Source of the DNA: Bacteroidaceae bacterium
GTDB lineage: Bacteria; Bacteroidota; Bacteroidia; Bacteroidales; Bacteroidaceae
NCBI GenBank assembly: GCA_024697945.1
Contig: JAILRU010000020.1
Coordinates: 1 to 44,851 of the forward strand
DNA length: 44,851 nucleotides
Direction of reading: 5' to 3'
Positions 28,601 through 37,218 of the stretch are shown here, one piece after another (the first letter of the stretch is position 1; the number at the start of each line of letters is the position of its first letter). Below the pieces are notes generated by a model that worked only from the letters and a program-made list of their open reading frames with translations, did not search any database and was not told the DNA's origin. The position numbers and the translations under genes are program-made.

Positions 28601-29094
28601 TAATATGTGGAAGCTACAATATGAAACTCCGTCAGGGCATAATGCAGACGATGCCGCTGGCGTTCCGTGAGGCTGCTCTCCTCGGAAAGAATACGGCGAA
28701 GACGCTTCTGGGCACGAAGACGGCTGTCAAAGAAAGATTTTCCACGGCCTATGCGCTGCATGACCTTCATGGTAAGCACATCTGCACAAAGCAGCTCCAA
28801 CTGGTTGCGACTCGTGTCATGAACCTTCTGCAACAGATAAAGAGCCTGGTCATAGCGCATCTGCTGGTAGGCAACATAAGCCATGTTGTTGAGAGCTTCG
28901 GCCTGGCCGTCAGGAATCTTGGAGGAACTGGAATAAGCCTTCTTCGCCGCTTGTAACGAGGCTGAGACATCCGAATAGCGCAGGCGGTATGCCAAGTCAT
29001 TGCCCTCTTCTACAGCCATCACATCCCTTTCGGCAACTGACGAGCAGGCGACGAGAATGAAGATGAGGGAGAAAAGGGCTATTGGGACTTTCAT
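25666..29094 (-). CDS. Large tandem sensor histidine kinase, DUF5112/DUF5113 type
   Basis: The product is about 1142 aa. It starts MKVPIALFSLIFILVACSS, a lipobox-like signal. ATG at 29094 is chosen because the nine codons upstream overlap the PAP2 stop region. Next come TPR-like helices (to about 400), a transmembrane helix near 410-430, a coiled coil and a HATPase_c domain near 600-718 with N-box NTLVDNARKF, DTGIG and GKGFGFGIMN. A second membrane segment (LPLLFFLLCNLSVAA), another short TPR-like region and a third membrane helix near 835-856 follow. The coiled coil after it carries an H-box-like KHETMYFPSR near 960, and the C-terminus looks like a degenerate ATPase domain. The order matches the Bacteroides DUF5112-HATPase-DUF5113 kinases. 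The gene lies upstream of the response regulator. Confidence 0.85.
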   Translation of the reverse strand: MKVPIALFSLIFILVACSSVAERDVMAVEEGNDLAYRLRYSDVSASLQAAKKAYSSSSKIPDGQAEALNNMAYVAYQQMRYDQALYLLQKVHDTSRNQLELLCADVLTMKVMQRIGRGKSFFDSRLRAQKRLRRILSEESSLTERQRHRLHYALTEFHIVASTYYYYLGQDVAAQNEIQEAARYVNLETDTTQWLYYHYMLGSGGLIEGTPEEITVTEFDHLIRVYTLARANHFTYFEANALQSLSAMITDSIRADMLKQKRLDAYSYLYEHHRRWQSDSTLSSRHQFAAALSHHSVALFQEYCDLFQTACALRTLGEVYFSAGHYDAALNSFHSALRLASDHRRSPYQVTPWLAGIHENLSLTYSALGNKRLADEHRNKYLDLLDQSRQNRELDSRKALLGQEAHREQIQFLFLLLLVVVVIVLSVIYYRQLGNRSRSFERRVRKISSSDACVEARQRLQKLLQESEERLEESREECQVMEQRNLYEQRRHILQRTKLSVVYAIIPYLDRVIAEVKKLDKEEGDVAGHLTYIQELCTGMMAVNDRLTSWIQLQQGRLSLQVTRFPLSEVLQVISMQQYAFAQQHLTLEVPDTDLQVKADKPLTLFMVNTLVDNARKFTPEGGKVSAQLDATDDYVEISVCDTGIGLSPEDVKTLCDSKVYDSSHIGTTTQGKGFGFGIMNCKGIINSYRKLSSLFSVCDFGVESEIGKGSRFWFRLPRVLPLLFFLLCNLSVAAMPGRLSELYDSTMAANVEGRYADAYLFADSAIRLMEAPVDTPKLVMLYNEQAIAAQALGRWEAYRLSNAECVRLHHLYHIDNSIASDCQRLEKMTGDSRVLYVLIVLLLIASLTLFYMVVLRHLLRHRASLDDFYQRLTNVLRAFPENAAMLDGELQSVIRGLEQPQLRQPVEELRQTLTSQLTQVQETEAAIQESEERVQRWRFEHDRLYVMNQILDNSLSTIKHETMYFPSRIKQMAEAPSDSPQLLDLVTYYRHIYMLLYEQALGQTDQPPPRIQPLAISSLFAYAEQTHGTKCQLTDTWVKGNEFLLQMFLDQMLAVVPASARLSVEGHEGMNYIICDVEGQELSAQQLSELFSPQTERLEFLVMRQIVRDHDAACGHPGLRLVAENTGKGYRIAFSLQQASK

Positions 29095-29104
29095 CAGATT
29101 GGCT

Positions 29105-29803
29105 TTAAGGAGTAAAGGCAAATATCGTCGCCCTGATGATAATATAGATGAAAATCACGGGAAACACACAAAGTAGCGGGATGAAGTCTGTACGTCTGTA
29201 ACCTGTTGCAGTATAGGTTGAGGTGTATATGGGTGTGGATGGGTCGAGACGCATGCTGATCCAGCGATAGAGTCTATAGACAATCACTCCACAGAACACA
29301 CCCCACAAAGTACCTGCCAGGATATCAAGCGGGTAATGAACGCCCAAATAAATGCGGCTGTAACTCGACAGGCAAGCATACAACAACAATAAGGGACTGA
29401 CTTTCTTACTTTGGAACAAGAGCATGAAGAAAACACTCACACCAAAAGTGTTGGAAGCATGACTGGAGATAAAACCATAAAGTCCACAGCGATAGCCATT
29501 CACCAAGTCTATTACTTCCGCAAGGTCAGGCTCCTGCGAAGGTCGCAACCTATGGAAGTAGGGCTTGCAGAAACCGCTGGCAAACTGATCACAAAGCGTC
29601 ACAAGCAAAGTAACCATAACGATGATGAGCAGATTGTTTCGCCATGTATTGTTCCTGATAACGGCATAAAGCAGGCACACGAACAGGGGAATCCAAGTGG
29701 ATGTCTCGGTGATAGTCATCATAATGCCATCAAGGAAGAGGGAGGTCGAACCGTTCAAAGCAACAAGAAGTTCCTTGTCCCACTGGATTATCTGTTCAAT
29801 CAT
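29105..29803 (-). CDS. PAP2-family membrane phosphatase
   Basis: This 232-aa protein has about six membrane helices. The three PAP2 signature blocks are present: K80-x6-RP (KPYFHRLRP), SSH near residues 113-115 (FISSHASNTF) and SR-x5-H near 149-156 (SRIYLGVHYPLD). The His and Asp of the last block form the catalytic dyad. Such enzymes dephosphorylate undecaprenyl pyrophosphate or phospholipid substrates on the periplasmic side; the substrate here is not known. It lies between batE and the sensor kinase in the same direction, with gaps of 23 and 10 nt. Confidence 0.92.
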   Translation of the reverse strand: MIEQIIQWDKELLVALNGSTSLFLDGIMMTITETSTWIPLFVCLLYAVIRNNTWRNNLLIIVMVTLLVTLCDQFASGFCKPYFHRLRPSQEPDLAEVIDLVNGYRCGLYGFISSHASNTFGVSVFFMLLFQSKKVSPLLLLYACLSSYSRIYLGVHYPLDILAGTLWGVFCGVIVYRLYRWISMRLDPSTPIYTSTYTATGYRRTDFIPLLCVFPVIFIYIIIRATIFAFTP

Positions 29804-29826
29804 AGTCTTAACTCTTAATTCCTATA

Positions 29827-30585
29827 CTAAATCAAATCAAAGGCTTTCTTGGGTATCCAACCGACTTTACCATCAGCAATGCTTACCTCGCACCATTCCT
29901 TTAGGCTGCTGTCCAAAATGTCCACTTTGGAACCTTCATGCAGAACAAAGAGGTCATTGCCATTATCGGCAGGCGTGCTTTTGACCGTCACGGCAGGAGT
30001 AGTGATGATGCCACTTGTGTGAGACTGCATGAAGTTCCTCTGCTGTAAGGCACAAACGTTGGAAAGAACGGATATAAGCAGAAGCACGATAGTCGACGAG
30101 AATGTGAGTTTCCTCACGAACACACTACCAGATGCCCAGAAAAGAAGCAGCAATGCCAGCATAAACACGAAGGAAAGCAAGGCGATAACAGTCCAAGTGT
30201 TCAGACTGAACCAACTTGTCATGATACGGAAATAGGTAAACAGAATGAACTCATGCTGCGGTATTATCTTGTCGATGGTCTTGGTACGTACCAACTCAAG
30301 ATTAGTGAGGATATCTTTGTCGCTGGGATTCAGTTTCAAGGCACGTTCAAACCAAAGAACACTATGGGCAATATCGTCGATGCGATAATAAGCACAGCCA
30401 AGGTTGTAGCATACATCACTTGTCATATTCTCCTCAACCAACTCACTATAGAGTTTGACAGCCGTCTCATAGTCGGCACGGGCGTATGCACTGTCAGCCT
30501 GAATCTTCAGTTCTGAGGGGATGGCAGCCTGCAATAACAGTGAGCAGAAAGCCAAGGAAAGGGAAAGGATATTACGTTTTATCAT
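29827..30585 (-). CDS. batE: BatE, TPR/SH3 membrane protein
   Basis: This 252-aa protein has a signal peptide (residues 1-20), TPR repeats ([40 protein letters not shown]), two adjacent membrane helices near 127-160 and 168-185 and a C-terminal SH3b-like domain ending [14 protein letters not shown]. This is the standard architecture of BatE in the Bacteroidetes aerotolerance (bat) locus. It is the last bat gene here and is followed by PAP2. The role of the complex in stress tolerance comes from Bacteroides work and remains mechanistically unclear. Confidence 0.9.
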   Translation of the reverse strand: MIKRNILSLSLAFCSLLLQAAIPSELKIQADSAYARADYETAVKLYSELVEENMTSDVCYNLGCAYYRIDDIAHSVLWFERALKLNPSDKDILTNLELVRTKTIDKIIPQHEFILFTYFRIMTSWFSLNTWTVIALLSFVFMLALLLLFWASGSVFVRKLTFSSTIVLLLISVLSNVCALQQRNFMQSHTSGIITTPAVTVKSTPADNGNDLFVLHEGSKVDILDSSLKEWCEVSIADGKVGWIPKKAFDLI

Positions 30586-30602
30586 TTTGACACTTTAACG
30601 TT

Positions 30603-32438
30603 TTAACATTTAATTGAGGCATTCATCTGGGTGATGACATCGGAAGCTTGCTGATAGATTTTCTCCTTTGCCATACTGGGGTCGTCAACAGGGGCATAGC
30701 GTGCAAACTCACAATCGCTCAGAACTGCGATGAAGGCATTCACAACATCCTGTTCCACGCCACGCATCGTAAGTTCACGGATGACATTGTCCTTGTTCAA
30801 CTCATTCGTTGGCAACGACAACTTGTCGCCGGCATAGCCCAGCAAGGCGCGCATGACTTCATCGTAAAATGCTGCATCATCCTTCTCATGCATAAGTTTG
30901 GCAGCTTTCTTGAGACGGCGCGATGCCACTTTTCCGGCTTTCTTGCCCTTGACGCTCCAAGAATTGGGATTCTGGCTCTGCCAACGCCTCAACCATACAA
31001 ATGCGATGATAAAGGCAATGAGAAGCAATACATATAATAACCAGTAGTTTGTGGTGCCGAAGAAGTCATTTGACTTTGCACTCTTCAATTGGCCGAGCTT
31101 GATGAAGCGGATATCATTGCTGAGCACGTTAAGGTCTTCCTGCTCACGAGTGTATGCAACGGGCTGACCTTTGGCTTTGGCCACTGCCAGACTGAAGGAA
31201 TCTGTACGCACAGTGTTGTATCGAGCCTGTTCTGGGTCGAAGTAGCAGAACTCAACAGGTGGTATGGAATAATTGCCTCCGTGACGCGGCACAACAACAT
31301 AGTCGTAAGTAATGTTACCCTTAGCGCCTGTAGCAGTATTTGTCGTCTTGTTATTTTCCTTAGGGTCATAAACCTCGAAGTCCTGTGGGAAACGAACGGT
31401 CGGAGCCTTCATCAACTTCATGTTGCCCTGTCCGCTGACAACAAGCCGCAAAGTGGCAGCATCGTTGGCATTGACCTGTTCGGGAGTCAGAGTGGCAGAC
31501 ACACTGAATTTGCCTACAGCACCGGAGAAGTTATCGGGCTTTGGTGTCGGAAGGGGCAGCACTTCAATCTCGATGGCAGGTGTCTTTATCTGTTTGCGTA
31601 CTATCTGCGAAAGACTGCCGCCGCCAAAGAAAATATCGAAGGGGTCCATACTGTGATTCTGCATCTCAACCTGTGTGTCAAAGGTAATGCTGGGAATCTT
31701 GAGTTTGCCCGTTTTCTGTGGGAAAAGCACGTACTGCTTCCAAACGGCTGTACCATAGTTGCGTCCATTGACACGTTCGTACTTGAGCGAAAGCTGTGCC
31801 TGACGGTCTAACTCCTGAACGTGACAGCCGTCTATTTGAGGCATCTCGCCCGATATTTGCTGGATGTTGACCAACGTGTAGAGCTTGTAAGTAAGCATCA
31901 CGGCTTCCTGCTCGTATATCTTCTGACGATTGGCAGTGACAGTCATGTAGAGCTCATTGCTACCTATCTGTCCGCTGCTGGGAGCACTTTGCTGACGCTG
32001 CTGACGATTGCTGCCTCCTTGTTGCGAGTTGGAAGGCTGCTGACCTTGCGAGGAGGATGCAGGCAGAACTTCTATGTTGGCCGTTCCGCTCTTGATGGAC
32101 TTTCCCGCAACTACGATGGTGGCAGCAGGCACTTTGATTGTCCCCTGCTCTATGGGTACGACAGTATAAGTAAAGGTCACTGTGCTACTTTGTGTCGTAT
32201 GGCCATTGGTCATAGAGAAACTGCTGGAACGGCTGGTGCTGGGGCCATAGAGGACGTTGAATCCTTGGAAGTCACCGACTTGAAAGTCTTCCACATCCGA
32301 GGTGTTGGCTACATAGCTGATACGGATACGCTGACCTACTTCCGCCTGAGACGGAGCTTGAACCTTTAATGTCACTTGAGCACAAATCGTGCCAACGAAT
32401 AGAAATAGGAATAAAAGTATGCTGTATATTCTTTTCAT
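30603..32438 (-). CDS. batD: BatD
   Basis: The 611-aa protein starts at MKRIYSILLFLFLFVGTICAQ (signal peptide); a start four codons upstream at 32450 is possible. The BatD oxygen-tolerance domain consists of repeated Ig-like beta domains (VTLKVQAPSQAEVGQRIRIS, later SFSVSATLTPEQVNANDAATL-like segments). A Gln/Ser-rich loop lies near residues 135-160, a transmembrane helix near 467-487 and a cytoplasmic helical tail follows. It lies between the batB-batC fusion and batE. Confidence 0.92.
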   Translation of the reverse strand: MKRIYSILLFLFLFVGTICAQVTLKVQAPSQAEVGQRIRISYVANTSDVEDFQVGDFQGFNVLYGPSTSRSSSFSMTNGHTTQSSTVTFTYTVVPIEQGTIKVPAATIVVAGKSIKSGTANIEVLPASSSQGQQPSNSQQGGSNRQQRQQSAPSSGQIGSNELYMTVTANRQKIYEQEAVMLTYKLYTLVNIQQISGEMPQIDGCHVQELDRQAQLSLKYERVNGRNYGTAVWKQYVLFPQKTGKLKIPSITFDTQVEMQNHSMDPFDIFFGGGSLSQIVRKQIKTPAIEIEVLPLPTPKPDNFSGAVGKFSVSATLTPEQVNANDAATLRLVVSGQGNMKLMKAPTVRFPQDFEVYDPKENNKTTNTATGAKGNITYDYVVVPRHGGNYSIPPVEFCYFDPEQARYNTVRTDSFSLAVAKAKGQPVAYTREQEDLNVLSNDIRFIKLGQLKSAKSNDFFGTTNYWLLYVLLLIAFIIAFVWLRRWQSQNPNSWSVKGKKAGKVASRRLKKAAKLMHEKDDAAFYDEVMRALLGYAGDKLSLPTNELNKDNVIRELTMRGVEQDVVNAFIAVLSDCEFARYAPVDDPSMAKEKIYQQASDVITQMNASIKC

Positions 32439-32460
32439 CTTATATATCATGTCTTACCAA

Positions 32461-34179
32461 TTACCACTGTTTTTGCAGTCGCTTCTGTTGGTGCTGTTGC
32501 TGTGCCCTTTGTATCTTTTCCTGTGTGGCTTTCTCGTCCTGCATAGCGGCATTGAGCATCTGCTCAGCATTCTCGCGGCTCATCTGCTCCTGCTGTTGCT
32601 GCTGTTGCTGCTCGTCCTTCTTCTCTTGCTGCTGTTGTTGTTGCTCTTTCTCCTTTTTTTCGTCTTTGCCCTGGTCGTCTTTCTGCTGGTCCTGATTGTC
32701 CTGGCTTGGAGGATTCTTCTTGAGCTGATAGAGACTCAAAGCATAGTTGTAGCGTGTCTCATTGTTGGTCGGATCGTTGCGAAGAGAGTTGCGATAGCAG
32801 GCAACGGCTTTGTCGAACTGCTTGGCAGCCTGAAGCACGACCCCCATATTATGATATATCTGAGACAAACGTATCTTGTCTTTTTCCAGACGGGCCGCCG
32901 TTTCATACTCCTTCATGGCATCCTCAGCTTTGTTCTGATAAAGCAAAGCATTAGCTAGATTGTAATGTGATATGGGATTGGTATTGTCGCGTTCGATGGC
33001 CTTCTGATACTCCACCTGGGCCTTGTCGTATATACTGTCGCGCATATAGCGATTGCCTCGACGCAAATAGTCACGGTCGGTCTGCGAAAATGCTGCAAGA
33101 CTGAACATCAGCATAAAAAGGGCAATGAGCGAGGCATTGACACTCCGCCCTCCCTTTTGGGGAGAGAGAAGCCGCCGCAGCCATGTTGACTTGCTTTCAC
33201 GTTCCATAAATAATACCTCTATGATTAATAAAAGGAGTCCTATAAGAATGAATCCCTGGAATTGTTCATCGTACTCACTATATATCTGACTATCCATTTT
33301 TGCCTTGGACAGGCGGTCTATTTGCTCCGAAAGTTTCTTTTGGGCCGAGCTACTGTTGTCAACATAGATATATGTGCCGCCTCCAGCAGTGGCTATCTCG
33401 CGACACATCTCCTCGCTTAGCTTCGAAACGACGGTATTTCCCTCTTCATCTATGATATATTGCCCAGTGCCAGGTATGGGAATGGGGGCACCGCCAGGAT
33501 TACCAATGCCCAAGACAAAAACGCGAATACCCTGAGATGCGGCCTGTTTTGCAGCCTCAACTGCACGACCCTCATTGTCCTCGCCATCGGTAATAATGAA
33601 TATGGCACGGGAAACATCTTCCTGTTGCGTGAAACTGCGCATAGAGAGGGTAATGGCTTCTGCAACATCGGTGCCTTGGACACTTATCATGGATGGAGAA
33701 ATAGTCTCCAAAAACATCTTGGCACTGACGTAGTCGCTGGTAATAGGCAACTGTGTAAAAGCCTGTCCGGCAAAAACAACGAGTCCAATCTTGTCGTCCC
33801 TCATACCATCCACCATGTTGCTTACCATCATCTTGGCTTTCTCCAGACGATTGGGTTTTACGTCTTCCGCAAGCATGGAGTTGCTGACATCCAAAGCGAT
33901 GATGGCCTCGATACCCATACGCTCACGGGTGTCAAGGCGAGTGCCAAACTGAGGACGCGCCAAAGCAACAATAAAGCATATCAGAGCTGCCATTGCTAAC
34001 CAGAACTTCACCTCAGGTCTCCAACGCGAGACACCAAGGAAGAGCTGCCGCGTCAGTTCAGGGTCACCGAAGCTCTTTATCTGCTGCTTCTTTCTATAAA
34101 TTATATAATAATGTATTGCAGTCAGTGCCACGAGCACTAACAGCAAGTATAGATATTGTGGACTTTCAAAGCGAAACAT
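32461..34179 (-). CDS. batB: BatB-BatC fusion: VWA protein joined to TPR protein
   Basis: The product is 572 aa. Residues 1-325 are BatB: two N-terminal membrane helices, a von Willebrand A domain with MIDAS motif DVSNS near residue 96, and a third membrane helix (ILIGLLLLIIEVLFM). After MERESKSTWLRR comes LLSPQKGGRS, read from a hairpin repeat element. VNASLIALFMLMFSLAAFSQ follows, the signal/membrane segment of BatC. BatC's TPRs occupy about residues 370-490, and a Gln/Lys-rich tail follows (QQQQQEKKDEQQQQQQQEQ). In Bacteroides fragilis batB and batC are separate genes. Here they are one uninterrupted frame, joined exactly at the repeat. Confidence 0.92.
   Translation of the reverse strand: MFRFESPQYLYLLLVLVALTAIHYYIIYRKKQQIKSFGDPELTRQLFLGVSRWRPEVKFWLAMAALICFIVALARPQFGTRLDTRERMGIEAIIALDVSNSMLAEDVKPNRLEKAKMMVSNMVDGMRDDKIGLVVFAGQAFTQLPITSDYVSAKMFLETISPSMISVQGTDVAEAITLSMRSFTQQEDVSRAIFIITDGEDNEGRAVEAAKQAASQGIRVFVLGIGNPGGAPIPIPGTGQYIIDEEGNTVVSKLSEEMCREIATAGGGTYIYVDNSSSAQKKLSEQIDRLSKAKMDSQIYSEYDEQFQGFILIGLLLLIIEVLFMERESKSTWLRRLLSPQKGGRSVNASLIALFMLMFSLAAFSQTDRDYLRRGNRYMRDSIYDKAQVEYQKAIERDNTNPISHYNLANALLYQNKAEDAMKEYETAARLEKDKIRLSQIYHNMGVVLQAAKQFDKAVACYRNSLRNDPTNNETRYNYALSLYQLKKNPPSQDNQDQQKDDQGKDEKKEKEQQQQQQEKKDEQQQQQQQEQMSRENAEQMLNAAMQDEKATQEKIQRAQQQHQQKRLQKQW
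33141..33171. repeat. Hairpin element at the BatB-BatC junction
   Basis: On the - strand it reads CTCTCTCCCCAAAAGGGAGG and continues GCGGAGTGTC. The arms CTCCC/GGGAG flank a short T/A loop. It shares the layout C-rich arm, short loop, G-rich arm, then G(G/A)AG-GGGTC-like tail with the elements at 34229 and 41247. Confidence 0.7.
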
Positions 34180-34189
34180 CGAAGTAATT

Positions 34190-34261
34190 TACGATTTGAC
34201 GATTTACTATTTAACGATTTCTATTAAAAGCCTCTCCTCAAGGGGAGGTTTGGAGGGGTCT
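34190..34261. repeat. batA-batB spacer: AT repeats and hairpin element
   Basis: Positions 34190-34226 are degenerate ACGATTTACTATTT-type repeats. Positions 34229-34261 are a hairpin element, GCCTCTCCTCAAGGGGAGGT then TTGGAGGGGTCTA on the + strand, whose edge supplies part of the batA stop codon (TAG). It is inverted relative to the copies inside the BatB-BatC fusion and rimO. Confidence 0.7.
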
Positions 34262-35258
34262 ATGGTATTCTCTTCAGTATGGTATTCTGCAACAGGAGTT
34301 CCAAGAGAAGGCAGAGGACGCTGATGAGCAAGAACATGCCATACGCCTCGTAGCGTTTGGAGTATTGCTTGACATTCATTTTGGTCTTCTCCAGTTTGTC
34401 AATCTCCTGATAGACTTCATGCAACTTTTGGTTATTGGTGGCTCGATAGAACTCACCGTCTGTCTTGCGGGCAATGGCGGCGAGTGTCTTGGTATCAATC
34501 TCTACAGGGATATTAACATATTCTATGCGGCCTCCAACAGGATAGGGATAGCGTGCCGTTCCATTAGTGCCGACACCAATGGTATAGATTCGTATGCCGA
34601 AGCTCTTCGCAATATCAGCTGCAGTATTGGGACTTATCTGGCCGCAGTTGTTCGTACCGTCTGTAAGGAGGATGATAACCTTGCTCTTGGCCTTACTGTC
34701 CTTGAGTCGGGACAATGCGTTCGCAATGCCCATACCGATTGCGGTGCCGTCGTCGATGAGACCTCTTTGAGCCATATCGACTTTCATCCCGTTCAGCAAG
34801 TTCAGAAGAACTGCGTGGTCAACAGTCATCGGGCACTGTGTATAAGCTTCTCCCGCAAAAAGCGTCAGGCCGATATTATCGTCAGGCCGACCGCTGATGA
34901 ACTCCAAAGCGACATTCTTGGCGGCTTCGATACGGTTGGGCTTCAGATCCTCTGCGAGCATACTGGTACTGACATCCATGCAAAGCATAATGTCGATGCC
35001 TTCTGTATGCTTACTGCTCCAGCTGTTGGAGGTCTGAGGACGAGCCAATGCGATTACTGCGAAGACATAGCAGGCCACACGTAAAACGACAGGTAAGTGC
35101 AGCAGACGCTGGCGGAGACTTTTGGGAGCCTGGAACATGGCGGCTGTGCTGCTGACGCGAATTGAAGGTGTGGATGCCTTGTGCCGGAACCAATACCATA
35201 TTAGGTAAGGTATCGTCAGCAGCAACAGAAGCAGATATAGTGGATTTTCAAATGTCAT
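34260..35258 (-). CDS. batA: BatA, VWA-domain membrane protein
   Basis: This 332-aa protein has N-terminal membrane helices (YLLLLLLTIPYLIWYW and LRVACYVFAVIALARPQ) and a von Willebrand A domain with MIDAS motif DVSTS near residue 93 followed by MLAEDLKPNRIEAAK. The domain also contains TDGTNN near 202. A C-terminal membrane helix (GMFLLISVLCLLLELLL) closes it. It resembles BatB along most of its length, as in other bat loci. It starts 5 nt after the upstream BatD-like membrane gene and precedes the batB-batC fusion. Confidence 0.93.
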   Translation of the reverse strand: MTFENPLYLLLLLLTIPYLIWYWFRHKASTPSIRVSSTAAMFQAPKSLRQRLLHLPVVLRVACYVFAVIALARPQTSNSWSSKHTEGIDIMLCMDVSTSMLAEDLKPNRIEAAKNVALEFISGRPDDNIGLTLFAGEAYTQCPMTVDHAVLLNLLNGMKVDMAQRGLIDDGTAIGMGIANALSRLKDSKAKSKVIILLTDGTNNCGQISPNTAADIAKSFGIRIYTIGVGTNGTARYPYPVGGRIEYVNIPVEIDTKTLAAIARKTDGEFYRATNNQKLHEVYQEIDKLEKTKMNVKQYSKRYEAYGMFLLISVLCLLLELLLQNTILKRIP

Positions 35259-35263
35259 AGCTT

Positions 35264-36337
35264 TTACATTAACAGGTTAGTCGAACGCCAGATAATCCAA
35301 GCCAGCAGAGCAACGGAGAGCACAATGAGAACACCAATGGCTACACGCATTATCTTCACCTGGGTAAGGCGTTTCTGGTCGGTCTCCTTGATGACTTCTG
35401 GCTCGGGCTTAGCATTCGGGTCAACTTCTATCTTGGTCTGATTGACGTATTCAACGGCAGCAACAAGGTTTGCGTCGTTCTCGTTGATGAGTGTACTATA
35501 CTTGGCAAACTTCACGAGGTCAGCCGTACGGAATATCTCACGAAGTTCATCGAGGGCCTCCTCGTTGTTCTCCGCAATGAGACGTTCGATGATTTCATTG
35601 GAAGTCATCTCCATTGCATTGAAACCGTAGCGGTCACGAATGTAGTTTCGTAGGGTATCGGTAAGCAATGTGTAATACTCTTTGCTGTCCTCTTCTGTCC
35701 ATTTGCGTTCACTCTTGATGCGCTCTATCTCATCCATTGCCACCTTATGAGGAGGAAGTTTCTTCTTGCGACGGACGAATCGGAAAATAGGTTTGCCGTT
35801 CTTGACATAATAAATCAATATGCCCATGCAAACTGCCATATATACGAACAGCAGACCTGCGAACATCACCGGCAACCATTCCCTCCAAAGGAAATGAAGC
35901 TCCATAATACCATGGGGCGGAAAGAATCGATCCACATGGAGCGTATCAACATCAATAGTATAGACTTTCAGCGCCAGACTCTTGGAGTCGTACTTCTTGC
36001 CATCGACCATTACCTCCATAGGCGGCAGGTAGTAGAAGGCTGAGTCCCAGGCAGTGATGGTATAGGCCTGACTGACGGTCAGACGCTTGCCGTTGTTCAG
36101 GACAGCAGTATCGGGTTTGCCTACGTTAACGACTTCGATATCCGGGATGAGTTCCTGTCCCTTCTTGATGTCTGGCATCACAAGTTTCTGCTTGGCATCA
36201 ATGGTGACGGAAAGCGTGAGGTCCATCTGCTGACCGATAAAAAGCTGGAGCGAGTCGAGCTTCACATCGACTTGGACCTGTGCGCTGCCACTAACAAATA
36301 ACAAACAACATATAATAAATAATAATTGCCTTTTCAC
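35264..36337 (-). CDS. BatD-like/DUF4381-like membrane protein of the bat locus
   Basis: This 357-aa protein has a signal peptide (MKRQLLFIICCLLFVSGSAQ), a periplasmic beta-rich domain (about 21-160) resembling a single BatD-type Ig domain, and a membrane helix near 165-187. A helical cytoplasmic domain follows (KWTEEDSKEYYTLLTDTLRN, YGFNAMEMTSNEIIERL) and a final membrane helix lies near 335-352. This layout matches the extra membrane gene that stands between DUF58 and batA in Bacteroidetes bat loci. No specific function is known. Confidence 0.8.
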   Translation of the reverse strand: MKRQLLFIICCLLFVSGSAQVQVDVKLDSLQLFIGQQMDLTLSVTIDAKQKLVMPDIKKGQELIPDIEVVNVGKPDTAVLNNGKRLTVSQAYTITAWDSAFYYLPPMEVMVDGKKYDSKSLALKVYTIDVDTLHVDRFFPPHGIMELHFLWREWLPVMFAGLLFVYMAVCMGILIYYVKNGKPIFRFVRRKKKLPPHKVAMDEIERIKSERKWTEEDSKEYYTLLTDTLRNYIRDRYGFNAMEMTSNEIIERLIAENNEEALDELREIFRTADLVKFAKYSTLINENDANLVAAVEYVNQTKIEVDPNAKPEPEVIKETDQKRLTQVKIMRVAIGVLIVLSVALLAWIIWRSTNLLM

Positions 36338-36346
36338 GCTTAATAT

Positions 36347-37216
36347 TTATTTTCGATTTGCAAAAAGATTCATGAGTACACTCACATAATCCTGATCGGT
36401 GCGGACACTGACGGCATCCACCTGACTTCGACTGAAGGTATCTTTGAGACGCATGCTCTGCTGTTTCCACCATCTGGCCTGTGCATTACGGACGGCACTA
36501 CTGCCAGTATCGATGATTTGTTCCTGACCCGTTTCGGCATCGCGTACTTTTAGCAGGCCTATGTTTGGCAGCTCTGCCACACGCTTATCATAAACCTGTA
36601 TGGCTACGACATCATGTTTGTGGGCAGCGATGGAGAGGGGTTGCAGGAAAGAATGCTCGTCGAGGAAGTCGCTCAGCACAAAGGCAATGCATCTGCGCTT
36701 GATGGCCCGCGTCATGTACTCCAGGGCGAATGCAATGTTCGTCTGCTGACTTTCTGGCTTGTAGTCGAGTAGCTCACGGATGATGTAAAGGATGTGTTTG
36801 CGGCCTTTCTTGGGCGGAATGAACTTCTCAATCTTGTCTGAGAAGAAGATAACACCTATCTTGTCGTTATTCTGGATGGCAGAGAAGGCGAGCGTTGCAG
36901 CAATCTCGGTTACCATGTCGCGCTTGAATTGCTTTACGGAACCGAAGTCAAGACTACCACTGACATCAACGAGCAGCATCACTGTGAGTTCACGCTCTTC
37001 TTCGAACACCTTGACATAAGGCTTGCCGAAACGGGCGGTGACGTTCCACTCGATGTCGCGGATGTCATCGCCGTATTGGTACTCGCGCACCTCGGAGAAG
37101 GTCATACCGCGACCCTTGAAAGCAGAGTGGTACTCGCCCGCAAAGATGTTGCTGCTCAGGCCTTTTGTTTTAATCTCAATCTGCCTGACCTTCTTAAGTA
37201 TCTCACTCGTTTCCAC
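36347..37216 (-). CDS. DUF58-domain protein of the MoxR/bat locus
   Basis: This 289-aa soluble protein carries the DUF58 signature (FKGRGMTFSEVREYQYGDDIRDIEWNVTAR region, residues about 33-63) followed by a VWA-like fold with MIDAS motif DVSGS near residue 88. DUF58 genes almost always follow a moxR ATPase gene, as here with a 2-nt gap. It is proposed to act with MoxR in assembling or remodelling the VWA proteins encoded downstream (inference). Confidence 0.93.
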   Translation of the reverse strand: METSEILKKVRQIEIKTKGLSSNIFAGEYHSAFKGRGMTFSEVREYQYGDDIRDIEWNVTARFGKPYVKVFEEERELTVMLLVDVSGSLDFGSVKQFKRDMVTEIAATLAFSAIQNNDKIGVIFFSDKIEKFIPPKKGRKHILYIIRELLDYKPESQQTNIAFALEYMTRAIKRRCIAFVLSDFLDEHSFLQPLSIAAHKHDVVAIQVYDKRVAELPNIGLLKVRDAETGQEQIIDTGSSAVRNAQARWWKQQSMRLKDTFSRSQVDAVSVRTDQDYVSVLMNLFANRK

Positions 37217-37218
37217 AA

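Noticed and set aside
32389..32958. Leu-rich + strand frame opposite the BatC tail
   Set aside because: The apparent membrane protein is the complement of the CAG/CAA/GAA-rich Gln/Glu/Lys tail of BatC.
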